A DNA stretch of 64,000 bases, taken from the NCBI RefSeq assembly GCF_000192745.1, contig NC_015259.1, forward strand, positions 4,107,001 to 4,171,000, in the 5' to 3' direction. This document shows positions 33,847 to 43,739 of this stretch, one piece after another. Below the pieces are notes generated by a model, which saw only the letters and a program-made list of their open reading frames with translations, was not told where the DNA came from and did no database searches. The stretch comes from Polymorphum gilvum SL003B-26A1. Its GTDB lineage: Bacteria > Pseudomonadota > Alphaproteobacteria > Rhizobiales > Stappiaceae. The position numbers and the translations under genes were made by a program. Position 1 is the stretch's first letter. Every line of letters starts with the position of its first letter.

Positions 33847-36249
33847 CTATATCACGTAGGTTTCGGTGATGCCGTCCGACAGTGCGGCGATGCGTCGGGC
33901 GAGGTCGCCGAACGCGTCGGTGTCGAGGCTCTCGGGCGTTGCTACGGCGAGATTGGTGTGGGTCTGCAGCATGGCGCGCGCCAGCGGCGTCATCTGGCCG
34001 TGCCGGGCGCCGCCGGGCAGCACGCCGATGTGGGTCTGCATCTCGGTCAGCTGATAGAGGATCGCGCGCGGGTTGAGCGCGTCGAGGGCCAGCAGGTCGA
34101 CCACCGTTGCGCGGTTGGTCGCCACGGCGTAGCGCCGGCGCAGGCTCATGACGCTGTCGCCGACCTCGACGGCGAGGTCGAGGGCGCCGTCCGGCGCCTC
34201 CGGATCAGCGAAGCGTGCAAGCAGATGGGCCATCGCAAGCGCGCGCTCGAGCGAGCGCCCGATGCCGAGGAAGCGCCAGCCGGTGAAGCGGTACATGTTT
34301 TCGTGCACCAGGCCTGAGAAGCCGGTGATCTTGCGCAGCAGCACGCCCATGGCGCGCGCCGCGTCGTCGCCAGGCGCCACCGTCCGCTTCATCTCGCGCG
34401 CGGTCTTGGCCAGGTCGGTCAGCGCCATCCAGCCATCGACGGAGAAGCGGTCGCGCACCTTGCCGGCGCTGGCGACGGCGCTGTCGAGCATCGCCGAAAG
34501 GCCGGCCGGGATGCCCTCCGACGGGTCGACGCCGATCGCGGTCAGGTGCTCGCAGATGTGGCGGGGCAGCGGCGCGTCCGCATCGGCGGTCTCGGCGAGG
34601 CGGGCGTGATAGGCGCGCAACAGGCGGAAATGACCCTCGGCGCGCTCGACGTAGCGGCCGAGCCAGTAGAGGTTGTCCGCCGCCCGGCTCGGCAGCACGC
34701 CGGGCTGGCTGCGCAGGTAGGGCTCGCGTTCGGGCGGCAGCATGCTCGGCGTGTCGACCGGCCGCTCGCCGATGATCCACACGTCGGCCGCCGAGCCGCC
34801 CGCCTGCATGGCGATCGCCGCCGGGTCCTTGGATCGGCCGATACGGGCGAAGCCGCCCGGCATCACCTGCCAGCCCTCGGCGGTGCGGGTCAGGAACACG
34901 CGCAGGCTCATCGGCCGCGGGCGCAGGCTGCCGTCGACATAGGCGGGCGTGGTCGACAGCGTCACCACTTCCTGGCCGACCAGATCGCCGGCGCTCTGCT
35001 CGAGCCAGGCGGCGAGCGAGGCCGGCGAGGCCTTGCGGAAGGTGCCGCCGACCGCTTCCGTGTCGTGCGGGTCAAAGGGCAGGCTGGTCGCCAGCGCGTT
35101 GCCGATCATCATGCGCTCGGCATGGGCCGCGACGAAGGCCCGTGCGGCGGGATCGCCGCACCACCACGTGGCGATGTTGGGCAGGAGCAGCGGCTCGCCG
35201 CGCAGCGCCTCGCAGATGCGCGGCAGGAAGGCGAGCAGGGCGCGCGTCTCCAGCACGCCGGCGCCGAGCGCATTGACCAGCGTCACGCTGCCCTGACGAA
35301 CTGCCTCGACAAGACCGGGCGTACCGAGTTGCGAGCCCTCCCTCAGTTCCAGCGGGTCGGTCCAGTCGGCATCGATGCGCCGCCACAGCACACTGATCGG
35401 ACGCAGGCCCGACACCGTGCGCACCATCAGCTCGCCGTTGTCCACCGTCAGGTCCTCACCCTCCAGCAGCATGAAGCCGAGGTAGCGGGCGATGTAGGCG
35501 TGCTCGAAATAGGTGTCGTTGAGCGGGCCCGGGGTCAGGATGCCGACGCGGCTGTCGCTCGGCCCGCGCAACGCGAGCAGGGCATCCCGGAAACTGCGGA
35601 AGAAGCCCGCGAGCCGGTGCACGTTGGCCTTGGCGAAGATGTCGGAGAAGACCCGGCTGGTGGCGACACGGTTCTCCAGCGCGAAGCCGGCCCCGGAGGG
35701 AGCCTGGGTGCGGTCGCCAAGCACCCACCACGTGCCGTCCGGCCCGCGACCGATCTCGAAGGCGAGGAAATGCAGGAAGCGGCCGGAGCGGGGCGTCACA
35801 CCGACCAGAGGACGCAGCCATTCAGGGCTCTTGGCGATCAGCCCGGCGGGCAGGTGGCCCTGGGCGACCAGCCGGTTGGCGCCGTAGAGGTCGGCGACGA
35901 CATCCTCCAGCAGGTCGGCGCGCTGGACGAGGCCGGCGGCGATGGCGCGCCATTCGCGCTCGTCGATCAGCACGGGCACATGGCTCAGCGGCCAGTCGCG
36001 CTCGCCGGTGGCGTCCTCGCCATATTGGCGGAAGAAAACCCCGGCGTCGCGCAGATACTGGTCGCCGCGGGAGAATCGGCGGGCGAGCTCGTCCGGCGCA
36101 AGGCCCGCGAACTGGCGGATGAAGCCGGCCCAAACCGGACGCACCGCTCCGGAGGCGTCGAGCAGTTCGTCGGCGACGCCGCTCGGGGGACGATAGCCGG
36201 CCAAAACGTCCACCGTCGGGTCTTTGCGGGGCGCCTTGTCGATATTCAT
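33847..36249 (-). CDS. Circularly permuted ATP-grasp / alpha-E domain fusion
   Basis: The 800-residue protein joins a circularly permuted ATP-grasp ligase (about residues 70-480; traits GVTPRSGRFLHF, WWVLGDRTQAPSGAGFALENR, GILTPGPLNDTYFEHAYIARYLG, LVNALGAGVLE) to an alpha-E helical domain (about 500-800; VLPSRAADNLYWLGRYVERAEGHFRLLRAY). In many genomes these are two separate genes; here they are one. ATP-grasp enzymes of this class are predicted to form peptide or amide bonds. It begins 4 bases after the DUF2126 gene and ends 10 bases before the transglutaminase gene. Confidence 0.88.
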   Translation of the reverse strand: MNIDKAPRKDPTVDVLAGYRPPSGVADELLDASGAVRPVWAGFIRQFAGLAPDELARRFSRGDQYLRDAGVFFRQYGEDATGERDWPLSHVPVLIDEREWRAIAAGLVQRADLLEDVVADLYGANRLVAQGHLPAGLIAKSPEWLRPLVGVTPRSGRFLHFLAFEIGRGPDGTWWVLGDRTQAPSGAGFALENRVATSRVFSDIFAKANVHRLAGFFRSFRDALLALRGPSDSRVGILTPGPLNDTYFEHAYIARYLGFMLLEGEDLTVDNGELMVRTVSGLRPISVLWRRIDADWTDPLELREGSQLGTPGLVEAVRQGSVTLVNALGAGVLETRALLAFLPRICEALRGEPLLLPNIATWWCGDPAARAFVAAHAERMMIGNALATSLPFDPHDTEAVGGTFRKASPASLAAWLEQSAGDLVGQEVVTLSTTPAYVDGSLRPRPMSLRVFLTRTAEGWQVMPGGFARIGRSKDPAAIAMQAGGSAADVWIIGERPVDTPSMLPPEREPYLRSQPGVLPSRAADNLYWLGRYVERAEGHFRLLRAYHARLAETADADAPLPRHICEHLTAIGVDPSEGIPAGLSAMLDSAVASAGKVRDRFSVDGWMALTDLAKTAREMKRTVAPGDDAARAMGVLLRKITGFSGLVHENMYRFTGWRFLGIGRSLERALAMAHLLARFADPEAPDGALDLAVEVGDSVMSLRRRYAVATNRATVVDLLALDALNPRAILYQLTEMQTHIGVLPGGARHGQMTPLARAMLQTHTNLAVATPESLDTDAFGDLARRIAALSDGITETYVI

Positions 36250-36253
36250 GCGG

Positions 36254-39200
36254 TCACAGTCCTGCCGGCCTCCTGAGGTCCAGCGTCATCGGGAATTCCG
36301 CATGCGGGAGCTCCATGGCCGGCTCGTAGAGACCGGGAGTGTGCCCGTGCGGCTCGAAACGGGCAAGCCGTCGCGCCTCCGCCTCGTAGCCGTTGACCGG
36401 GAAGGTGTCGTAGCTGCGTCCGCCCGGGTGGGCGACGTGATAGACGCAGCCCCCGAGCGCCCGTCCGGTCCAGGTGTCGAAGATGTCGAGGGTGAGCGGC
36501 GTGTGCACGGGAATGACCGGGTGCAGGGCCATCGCCGGCTGCCAGGCCTTGTAGCGCACCGCGCCGACGGAGACACCGCCGGTGCGGGTCTTCTGCAGCG
36601 GCACCCGGCGGCGATTGCAGGTGACGACGTAGCGGTCCGGATCGGTGGTGGTGAGCTTGACCTGCAGCCGTTCGGTCGAACTGTCGGTGTAGCGCACCGT
36701 GCCGCCGATGGCGCCGGTCTCGCCGAGCACGTGCCAGGGCTCCAGCGCCTGACGCAGGTCCAGATGCACGCCGTCGACCTCGATCTCGCCGCAGAAGGGA
36801 AACCGGAACTCGGCCTGGGCCTCGAACCAGTCGGGCCTGAGGTCGAAGCCATGCTGTGCGAGGTCGCGCAGCACGTCGAGGAAATCCTCCCAGACGAAAT
36901 GCGGCAGCATGAAGCGGTCGTGCAGGACGGTGCCCCAGCGGGTCAGGTTGCCGGGCAGCGGCTGTTGCCACAGGCGGGCGATCAGGGCACGGATCAGCAC
37001 CTGCTGGGCGAGGCTCATGCGCGGATGCGGCGGCATCTCGAAGCCGCGAAACTCGACCAGGCCGAGGCGACCGGTCGGCCCGTCTGGCGAGTAGAGCTTG
37101 TCGATGCAGATTTCGGCCCGGTGGGTGTTGCCGGTGACGTCGGTCAGCAGGTTGCGCAGCAGCCGGTCGACCAGCCACGGGAACGGCGCGTCGCCCTGAC
37201 CCGGATGGGGGATCTGGGCGAGCGCGATCTCCAGTTCGTACAGGCTGTCGTGGCGCGCCTCGTCGATGCGCGGCGCCTGGCTGGTCGGACCGATGAACAG
37301 GCCGGAGAAGAGATAGGACAGGCTCGGGTGGCGCTGCCAGTGCAGGATCAGGCTGCGCAGCAGGTCCGGGCGACGCAGGAACGGGCTGTCCAGCGGCGTC
37401 GCGCCGCCGACCACCACGTGGTTGCCGCCGCCGGTGCCGGTGTGGCGGCCGTCGATCATGAACTTGTCGGCGCCCAGGCGCGACAGGCGCGCCTCCTCGT
37501 AGATCGCTTCCGTTGTGGCGACGCACTCCTCCCAGCTTGCGGCCGGATGGATGTTGACCTCGATGACACCAGGATCCGGAGCGACGCGGATGACGTTCAT
37601 GCGCGGATCCGGCGGCGGTGCGTAGCCCTCGATGTGGATCGGCAGGTCCATGGCGCGGGCCGCCGCTTCGGCCGCCGCGATCAGCTCCAGATAGTCCTCG
37701 ATGCGCTCCACCGGCGGCATGAACACGCACAGGCGGCCGTCGCGCGGCTCCACCGACATCGCCGTGCGCACCGCGCCGCCGTCTTCGCCGAGGTCCTGCT
37801 CCTGGCGTTCCTGCACGGCCTCCGCAGCGGTGAAGCGGGCGACGTGCTGGCTGCGGGCGCCGAATTCGGTCTGCTCGAAATCGGGCAGCGGCCCGCGCGG
37901 CACCGTCGGATCGGCGGTGTTGGTGTAGGGATAGGCCGCCGGCGGGATGTGCGGCAGTGACTCCAGCGGCAGGCGGAAGCCGACCGGGCTGTCGCCGGGG
38001 ATGAGGAACAGGTGGCCGCGTCGCGTCGGCCAGCGCTCCGAGCGCCAGCGCGCGCCGTCGGCCTGCGCCTGCCAGCGCTGGATCGGCAGCACGTAGCCGG
38101 CCGGCGTGTCGAGGCCGCGGCCGAACACCCGCGCGATGCGGCTGCGCTCCTCCGGATCCTTCAGTTTCGAGTTCTCCGGCGTGACGTTGTCGGGCAGGGC
38201 GCTCTCCTTGAGGATCCATTCGGCCGGATCCTCGTAGGCCGGCACGACGCAGTGCGACGATACCTCCAGGTTGGCCGCGATGGCATGCAGCAACGCCTCG
38301 GCCTCCTTCGGTCCTGCGCCGGTGTCGTCGCCCTCCTCGGCGATCAGCGACGGATCGATCCAGATCGGCTTGCCGTCGCGCCGCCAGTAGAGCGAGAAGG
38401 TCCAGCGCGGCAGGCTCTCGCCTGGATACCACTTGCCCTGGCCGTAGTGCAGGAAGCCGCCCGGGGCGAAGCGGTTGCGCAGGCGCCGGATCAGCGTGTC
38501 GGCGAGCGCGCGCTTGGCCGGTCCGACGGCGTCCGTGTTCCATTCCGCGGATTCGAAATCGTCGATGGAGACGAAGGTCGGCTCGCCGCCCATGGTCAGG
38601 CGCACGTCGCCGGCATCGAGCGCCTCGTCGACCTTGCGGCCGAGCGCGTTGAGCGCCTCCCAGGCCTCGTCGGAAAAGGGCTTGGTGATGCGTGGGTGCT
38701 CGGCGACGCGCGCCACCTTCATGTCGAACCGGAAATCGACATTGGCGGCGCTGGCCATGCCGGAAATCGGCGCGGCGTTGCGGTAGTGCGGCGTGGCGGC
38801 GAGCGGGATGTGGCTTTCGCCCGCGAGCAGGCCCGAGGTCGGGTCGAGCCCGATCCAGCCGGCGCCGGGCAGGAACACCTCGGCCCAGGCGTGCAGGTCG
38901 GTGAAGTCGTGATCCGTGCCGGCGGGCCCGTCGAGGGCGACGATGTCCGGCTTCAACTGGATCAGATAGCCGGAGACGAAGCGGGCGGCCAGGCCGAGAT
39001 GGCGCAGGGTCTGGACCAGCAGCCAGCTGGAATCCCGGCACGAACCGGTGCCCCTCTCGAAGCTTTCCTCCGGCGTCTGGACGCCGGGCTCCATGCGGAT
39101 GACATAGCCGATCGCGCGCGCCACGCGGGCATTGACATCGACCACGAGGTCGACGGTGCGCCGGCGCTCGCGCGGGAGGCTGTCGAGGAACGCCTGGAAG

Positions 39201-39577
39201 CGCGGTCCGGCCGGCTCGGTGCGGCGATAGATCGACAGGTCTTCGACGAGATCCGCGGTGTAGTCGAACGGCCAGTGCTCCGCCTCGGCCTCCACGAAGA
39301 AGTCGAACGGGTTGTAGACCTGCATGTCGGCGACGAGGTCGACCTCGATCTTCAGTTCGGTCACCGGTTCGGGAAAGACGAAGCGGGCCAGCCAGTTTCC
39401 GTAAGGGTCCTGTTGGTGGTTCACGAAATGGCCGGACGGCGTCACCTTCAGCGAATGGGACAGGACGCGCGTGCGGCTGTGCGGCGCCGGGCGCAGCCGG
39501 ATCACCTGAGGCCCGAGCGTGACGGGCCGGTCGTAGCGATAGTGCGTCAGGTGATGGATGCTGGCGAGGATCGTCAT
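36254..39577 (-). CDS. Large transglutaminase-like protein with DUF2126
   Basis: The 1107-residue protein begins with a transglutaminase N-domain ([20 protein letters not shown]) and catalytic core (about 1-280) with Cys in [15 protein letters not shown] and His/Asp in [24 protein letters not shown] long DUF2126 region follows ([21 protein letters not shown], then [35 protein letters not shown]), thought to resemble glutamine-synthetase/amidoligase folds. An equally long open frame overlaps on the same strand but lacks all these motifs. It is the first gene of the operon with ATP-grasp and a second transglutaminase. Confidence 0.9.
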   Translation of the reverse strand: MTILASIHHLTHYRYDRPVTLGPQVIRLRPAPHSRTRVLSHSLKVTPSGHFVNHQQDPYGNWLARFVFPEPVTELKIEVDLVADMQVYNPFDFFVEAEAEHWPFDYTADLVEDLSIYRRTEPAGPRFQAFLDSLPRERRRTVDLVVDVNARVARAIGYVIRMEPGVQTPEESFERGTGSCRDSSWLLVQTLRHLGLAARFVSGYLIQLKPDIVALDGPAGTDHDFTDLHAWAEVFLPGAGWIGLDPTSGLLAGESHIPLAATPHYRNAAPISGMASAANVDFRFDMKVARVAEHPRITKPFSDEAWEALNALGRKVDEALDAGDVRLTMGGEPTFVSIDDFESAEWNTDAVGPAKRALADTLIRRLRNRFAPGGFLHYGQGKWYPGESLPRWTFSLYWRRDGKPIWIDPSLIAEEGDDTGAGPKEAEALLHAIAANLEVSSHCVVPAYEDPAEWILKESALPDNVTPENSKLKDPEERSRIARVFGRGLDTPAGYVLPIQRWQAQADGARWRSERWPTRRGHLFLIPGDSPVGFRLPLESLPHIPPAAYPYTNTADPTVPRGPLPDFEQTEFGARSQHVARFTAAEAVQERQEQDLGEDGGAVRTAMSVEPRDGRLCVFMPPVERIEDYLELIAAAEAAARAMDLPIHIEGYAPPPDPRMNVIRVAPDPGVIEVNIHPAASWEECVATTEAIYEEARLSRLGADKFMIDGRHTGTGGGNHVVVGGATPLDSPFLRRPDLLRSLILHWQRHPSLSYLFSGLFIGPTSQAPRIDEARHDSLYELEIALAQIPHPGQGDAPFPWLVDRLLRNLLTDVTGNTHRAEICIDKLYSPDGPTGRLGLVEFRGFEMPPHPRMSLAQQVLIRALIARLWQQPLPGNLTRWGTVLHDRFMLPHFVWEDFLDVLRDLAQHGFDLRPDWFEAQAEFRFPFCGEIEVDGVHLDLRQALEPWHVLGETGAIGGTVRYTDSSTERLQVKLTTTDPDRYVVTCNRRRVPLQKTRTGGVSVGAVRYKAWQPAMALHPVIPVHTPLTLDIFDTWTGRALGGCVYHVAHPGGRSYDTFPVNGYEAEARRLARFEPHGHTPGLYEPAMELPHAEFPMTLDLRRPAGL

Positions 39578-39664
39578 GGGTGCGGAGCGTCCGGGGGGTC
39601 TCGGGGACCACCAGCGTTTCACGAAACGGCACCCGTCACCAAGCCTAATTCTTGGGCGAAAGCC

Positions 39665-41068
39665 TCAGCCGCGTGCGGCGGCGCCGCCAGCCAGCCAGCC
39701 GAAGGCGATGGCCGTCAGCAGTCCGTTGCCGGACAGGTAGCCGGAGACCTCCGGACCCGACACGCCGCAGGCTGCGCCGCCGCCGGCAAAGAGGTTCGGG
39801 AACGGCGCGCCATCGCGGTCGAGCACGCGGGCGTCGGCGCCGATCGTCAGTCCGCCCTGGGTATGGAACAGGGCGCCGGTGACCTTGACCGCGTGATACG
39901 GCGGCACGAGGCCGGGTTTGCCGGTGAAGTCGCGCCCGAACGCGTCCGTGCCCGCGCCACGCTGGAGGCCGGAGATCTCGTCCAGCGTCAGCGCCAGCGC
40001 CGCCTCGGGCAGGCCGGTCGCCCGCGCCAGGCCGGCGACGTCGTCGGCGCTCTTCACCGCGCCGGCCCCGACCGCCTCCTGATAGTCCGGAAAGCCGAGG
40101 GCGAAGCGGTGGATGCGCTCGTCGTAGACGTTCCAGGCAATGCCGCCGGGCTGCTTGAGCACATGCACCGCCTGTTCCGAATAGCCGCCGTGTTCGTTGG
40201 AGAACCGCTGGCCTTGGGCGTTGACCTGGATGCCGCCTTCCATCATCAGCGCCCAGGAGATGAGGATGCCGTGCGGATGGGCCAGCGAGCCGTGGCCCTG
40301 GTAGCCGGTAAGGTGCTTGAGCCCGGCGCCGATCGCCTCCCCCCATAAAAGGGCGTCGCCGGTGTTGCCCTCGTGGCCGTAGTAGAGCCCGTCGGCGATC
40401 TCCGGGATGTGGCGGCGCACGAGGTCCCGGCTGCCGCCGAAACCGTTGCAGGCGAGCACCAGCGCCCTGCAGCCGATGATCTCGCGCGCGCCGCCGGGCC
40501 GGGTAACCTCGACCGCCGTCACCCGGCGGCCGTCGTCGATAAAGAGGCCGCAGGCGCGGGCGTCGGTGACGATTGGAACGTCGGCCCGCTCCGCCGCGGC
40601 GATGAGGCGGGCGAGCAGCGCCGCGCCGGTCTTTTCCGGCACCGCGTGCATGCGGTGGCGCGAATGGCCCGGATAGAGGAAATCGTCGAGCACGATCCAG
40701 TCAATGCCCTGCGTATCGGCGAGCCATTCCAGCGCCGGGCCGATGCTGCGCGCGGCAAGGCCGGCCAGCGCCGCGTCGGACAGGCCTTTCGACTTGGCCA
40801 TGATGTCGGCCGTAAACCGTGCGGCCGTGTCGTCGTCGACGCCGATGGCGCGCTGGAAGTGCGTCGCCGGAGCTGGCACGAAGCCCGACGACATGGAGGT
40901 CGAGCCGGTCGGCGAGGCGTCGCGCTCCAGCACGATCACCTCCGCGCCCTGCGCCCGCGCCCTGAGCGCGGCGACCAGCCCGCAGGCGCCGGCACCGACG
41001 ACCACGACGTCGGCCTCGGCGTCGAGCCGAGGAGGGGCGTCGAACGTGACCGATGGGTCGGTGCTCAT
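39665..41068 (-). CDS. FAD-dependent oxidoreductase (fumarate reductase / ketosteroid-dehydrogenase type)
   Basis: The 467-residue flavoprotein has the dinucleotide motif ADVVVVGAGACGLVAALRA with Glu at the end of strand 2 (IVLERD), GSTSMSSGFVPAPA, and a C-terminal FAD segment LFAGGGAACGVSGPEVSGYLSGNG. These mark the PF00890 family, whose members add or remove hydrogens across C-C bonds next to a carbonyl. There is no signal peptide or haem site. It is the last gene of the long imide/maleate-type operon, one base after the isochorismatase-like gene. Desaturation of a succinimide- or succinate-like ring is one possible role; this is inference. Confidence 0.85.
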   Translation of the reverse strand: MSTDPSVTFDAPPRLDAEADVVVVGAGACGLVAALRARAQGAEVIVLERDASPTGSTSMSSGFVPAPATHFQRAIGVDDDTAARFTADIMAKSKGLSDAALAGLAARSIGPALEWLADTQGIDWIVLDDFLYPGHSRHRMHAVPEKTGAALLARLIAAAERADVPIVTDARACGLFIDDGRRVTAVEVTRPGGAREIIGCRALVLACNGFGGSRDLVRRHIPEIADGLYYGHEGNTGDALLWGEAIGAGLKHLTGYQGHGSLAHPHGILISWALMMEGGIQVNAQGQRFSNEHGGYSEQAVHVLKQPGGIAWNVYDERIHRFALGFPDYQEAVGAGAVKSADDVAGLARATGLPEAALALTLDEISGLQRGAGTDAFGRDFTGKPGLVPPYHAVKVTGALFHTQGGLTIGADARVLDRDGAPFPNLFAGGGAACGVSGPEVSGYLSGNGLLTAIAFGWLAGGAAARG

Positions 41069-41069
41069 G

Positions 41070-41684
41070 CTAGCGCCCCGCCACCAGCGCTTCGGCCTCG
41101 GCGCAGGTCATCACCCTGGAGACGGTGCCGAGGTCGCCGATCGCCCGGTCGTGGGTCTCCTGCGAGAACGCCGCGCAGCCGTCGGACAGCACGATGGTCC
41201 TGAAATCGCGCACATGGGCATCGCGTACCGTCGAGGCGACGCCGCCGTTGGTGACGATCCCGCAGACCATCAGCGTGTCGATGCCGGCCTTTCTCAGCAC
41301 CCATTCGAGCCGGGTCATGTAGAAGGCCGAATAGGCGACCTTTTCGACGCTGAGATCCGCCGGCTGCAACTCGTCGACCAGCCGGTGTCCCCAGGCGCCG
41401 GGACAGAAGTCGCCCTTGCCCAGGAACGGACGCAGTTCCTTCAGGTGCGGCGAGATGAAGGGCTCGCCGCCCTTGCCCGGCACCAGCGTGAACTGGGTCG
41501 AGACGATCCAGCCGCCGGCCGCGCGCAGCGCATTGGCGACCGGCAGCACCCGGGCCGGCAGCGCCGCGATGGCGGCGCTGGTCTGGCCGCCGCGGGCATA
41601 GGCGCCGTCGGGATGCAGGAAGTCGTTCTGCAGGTCGACGATGACGAGCCCGGTGCGGGCGGGGTTGATTGCCTTGAAATCCAT
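41070..41684 (-). CDS. Isochorismatase-like hydrolase lacking the catalytic Cys
   Basis: The 204-residue protein has the isochorismatase fold with Asp17 (VIVDLQNDFLHPDG) and Lys115 (SVEKVAYSAFYMT). In the third motif, where amidases of this family have TNxCV, the sequence is GIVTNGGVASTVRDAHVRDF, with Gly148 in the Cys position. Cys-dependent members (nicotinamidase, N-carbamoylsarcosine and maleamate amidohydrolases) need that Cys; true isochorismatases also have Gly there but act on a vinyl ether. Its operon (HyuA/HyuB, hydratase, lyase) would fit an amidase, so the missing Cys is notable. Confidence 0.85.
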   Translation of the reverse strand: MDFKAINPARTGLVIVDLQNDFLHPDGAYARGGQTSAAIAALPARVLPVANALRAAGGWIVSTQFTLVPGKGGEPFISPHLKELRPFLGKGDFCPGAWGHRLVDELQPADLSVEKVAYSAFYMTRLEWVLRKAGIDTLMVCGIVTNGGVASTVRDAHVRDFRTIVLSDGCAAFSQETHDRAIGDLGTVSRVMTCAEAEALVAGR

Positions 41685-41687
41685 GGC

Positions 41688-43739
41688 TCACGCCACCGGG
41701 GTGATGACGAGGTTGCCGAAGGCGTCGACGCGTGCCGTCAGGCCCGGATCGACGAAGATCGTCGTGTCGGGCTGCTCGAGCAGCGCCGGCCCGGCGATCA
41801 CCGCACCAACCTCCAGGTCCAGCCGCTCGTAGACGCCGGCCTCGTGCGTCCGGCCGTCGGCATGGACCGTGCGCGTGCCGAGGCGGCAGGCCTCCGCCGG
41901 CTTGCCGTCGACGGGGGCAAACAGCCGCATGTCGAGCGAGGGCCGCCGGCCGATGACCGCGATGCGGTAGTTCATGACCCGCATCGGGATATTGTCGAGC
42001 AGGCGGCCGTAGGCGGCGCGATAGGCCGCCTCGAAGGCGGCACGGATCGCTTCGCGGGTCAGTCCCGAGGCCGGGACCTCGATCGGCACGGTGACCGTGT
42101 GGGTCTGGCCCAGATAGAGCATGTCGAGCTCGACCAGCCGGTCGATGCCGGCGAAGGCGACACCGGCGGTTTCCAGCAGCGCCTGCGTCTCGTCCGCGGC
42201 CGCGGCGATGTCTGCTCCGAGCGTCGCCGCGTCGATCTGGTCGAGCAGCCGGTTGACGGTCTGCACTCGGTCGTGGCGCATGTCGGCGACGACGCAGCCG
42301 AGCGCCGAGGTAACGCCCGGAAAGCGCGGCACCAGCGCCGAGCCAAGGCCGACCTCCTTGATCAGCGCGCCGGTATGCAGCGCGCCGCCGCCGCCGAACG
42401 GCATGGCCGCGAACTTCGCCGGGTCGTGGCCCTTCTCGATCGACACCAGGCGGATGGCGCCGGCCATCTTGGCGTTGGCGAGCTTGAGGATCGCTTCCGC
42501 CGCCTCTTCGACGCCGAGTCCGAGCGGCTCGGCGATATGGGTCTTGATCGCCTGCCGCGCCGCCTCGACGTCGAGGCGGGCGAGCTTGCCGCCGATCGGC
42601 CGGTCCGGATTGATGCGGCCGAGCACCAGGTTGGCGTCGGTCACCGTCGGGCGCGTGTTGCCGAGGCCGTAGCAGACCGGGCCGGGATCGGAGCCCGCCG
42701 ACTCGGGACCGACCTGCAGCAGCCCAGATCGGTCGACCGCCGCGATCGAGCCGCCGCCGGCGCCGATGGTGGTGATCTCGATCATCGGCGTACGCACGAC
42801 CATGCCGAAGTCGATGGCGGTCTGCGCGGCCAGCGCCGCCTCGCCGCCGGCGACCAGCGAGACGTCGAAAGAGGTGCCGCCCATGTCGCAGGTGATGATG
42901 TTGGGGAAGCCCGCCGCACCGGCGATGGCGGTCGCCGCGATGACGCCGGCCGCCGGTCCCGACAGCGCCGTGCGCACCGGGTAGCGCTTGGCCGTCTCCA
43001 CCGACATGACGCCGCCGTTCGACTGCACGATCAGGATGTCGCCGGCAAAGCCCTTGTCGGCCAGGCCCGTCTCCAGCCGGTCGAGATAGGACGACACGAC
43101 CGGCTGGAGATAGGCGTTGAGCGTCGCCGTCGACAGCCGCTCGAACTCGCGGATCTCGGGCAGGATCTCGGTCGCCGCCGTGACATAGGCGTTCGGCCAC
43201 ACCGAGCGCACCGCCTCGACGGCGATCCTCTCGTTGTCGTTGTTGGCGTAGCCGTTGATGAAGAACACGCACACCGCCTCGCAGCCGGCCTCGGCCAGCG
43301 CCCTTGCCTGCGCCTTCACCTCGTCCGCCTCGACGACCCTGAGCACCGAGCCGTCGGCGAGCACCCGCTCGCCGACCTCGACCCGGTCGGGCCGCTCGAC
43401 CACCGGCGTGAAGCTGCCCTTCAGGCCCCAGGTCGTCGGCCGGTCGCGGCGGCGCATCTCGAGCACGTCGCGGAAGCCTTCGGTGGTGATGATGCCGGTG
43501 CGCGCGCCCTTGCGCTCCAGCAGCGCGTTGGTGCCGACCGTGGTGCCGTGCACGACCGTGCGGATGTCGGCGAAGTCGGCGACCTTGCGAGCGATGCCCT
43601 CGACGAAGCCTTTCGACTGGTCGCCGCGGGTCGAGGGAATCTTGGTCGTCACGACGGTGCCGCTTGCCTCGTCGAGGACGAAGATGTCGGTGAAGGTGCC
43701 GCCTACGTCGACGCCGATCACATATGCAGGCCTGGTCAT
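41688..43739 (-). CDS. HyuA-type hydantoinase/oxoprolinase subunit
   Basis: The 683-residue protein is the ATP-binding subunit of the hydantoinase A/5-oxoprolinase/acetone carboxylase family. It shows IGVDVGGTFTDIFVLDE at the N-terminus, VVHGTTVGTNALLERKGART, QSNGGVMSVETAKRYPVRTALSGPAAGV, TCDMGGTSFDVSLV and AMPFGGGGALHTGALIKEVG. With HyuB it uses ATP to open cyclic amides or imides, or to carboxylate ketones. ATGA overlap with the HyuB gene fixes the start; three bases separate it from the downstream isochorismatase-like gene. Confidence 0.92.
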   Translation of the reverse strand: MTRPAYVIGVDVGGTFTDIFVLDEASGTVVTTKIPSTRGDQSKGFVEGIARKVADFADIRTVVHGTTVGTNALLERKGARTGIITTEGFRDVLEMRRRDRPTTWGLKGSFTPVVERPDRVEVGERVLADGSVLRVVEADEVKAQARALAEAGCEAVCVFFINGYANNDNERIAVEAVRSVWPNAYVTAATEILPEIREFERLSTATLNAYLQPVVSSYLDRLETGLADKGFAGDILIVQSNGGVMSVETAKRYPVRTALSGPAAGVIAATAIAGAAGFPNIITCDMGGTSFDVSLVAGGEAALAAQTAIDFGMVVRTPMIEITTIGAGGGSIAAVDRSGLLQVGPESAGSDPGPVCYGLGNTRPTVTDANLVLGRINPDRPIGGKLARLDVEAARQAIKTHIAEPLGLGVEEAAEAILKLANAKMAGAIRLVSIEKGHDPAKFAAMPFGGGGALHTGALIKEVGLGSALVPRFPGVTSALGCVVADMRHDRVQTVNRLLDQIDAATLGADIAAAADETQALLETAGVAFAGIDRLVELDMLYLGQTHTVTVPIEVPASGLTREAIRAAFEAAYRAAYGRLLDNIPMRVMNYRIAVIGRRPSLDMRLFAPVDGKPAEACRLGTRTVHADGRTHEAGVYERLDLEVGAVIAGPALLEQPDTTIFVDPGLTARVDAFGNLVITPVA

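Noticed and set aside
36246-39632. A second very long open frame (about 1128 codons) on the minus strand, overlapping the DUF2126 gene in another frame
   Set aside because: It is Arg/Pro/Gly-rich with no domain, while the overlapping frame has the complete transglutaminase and DUF2126 motifs.
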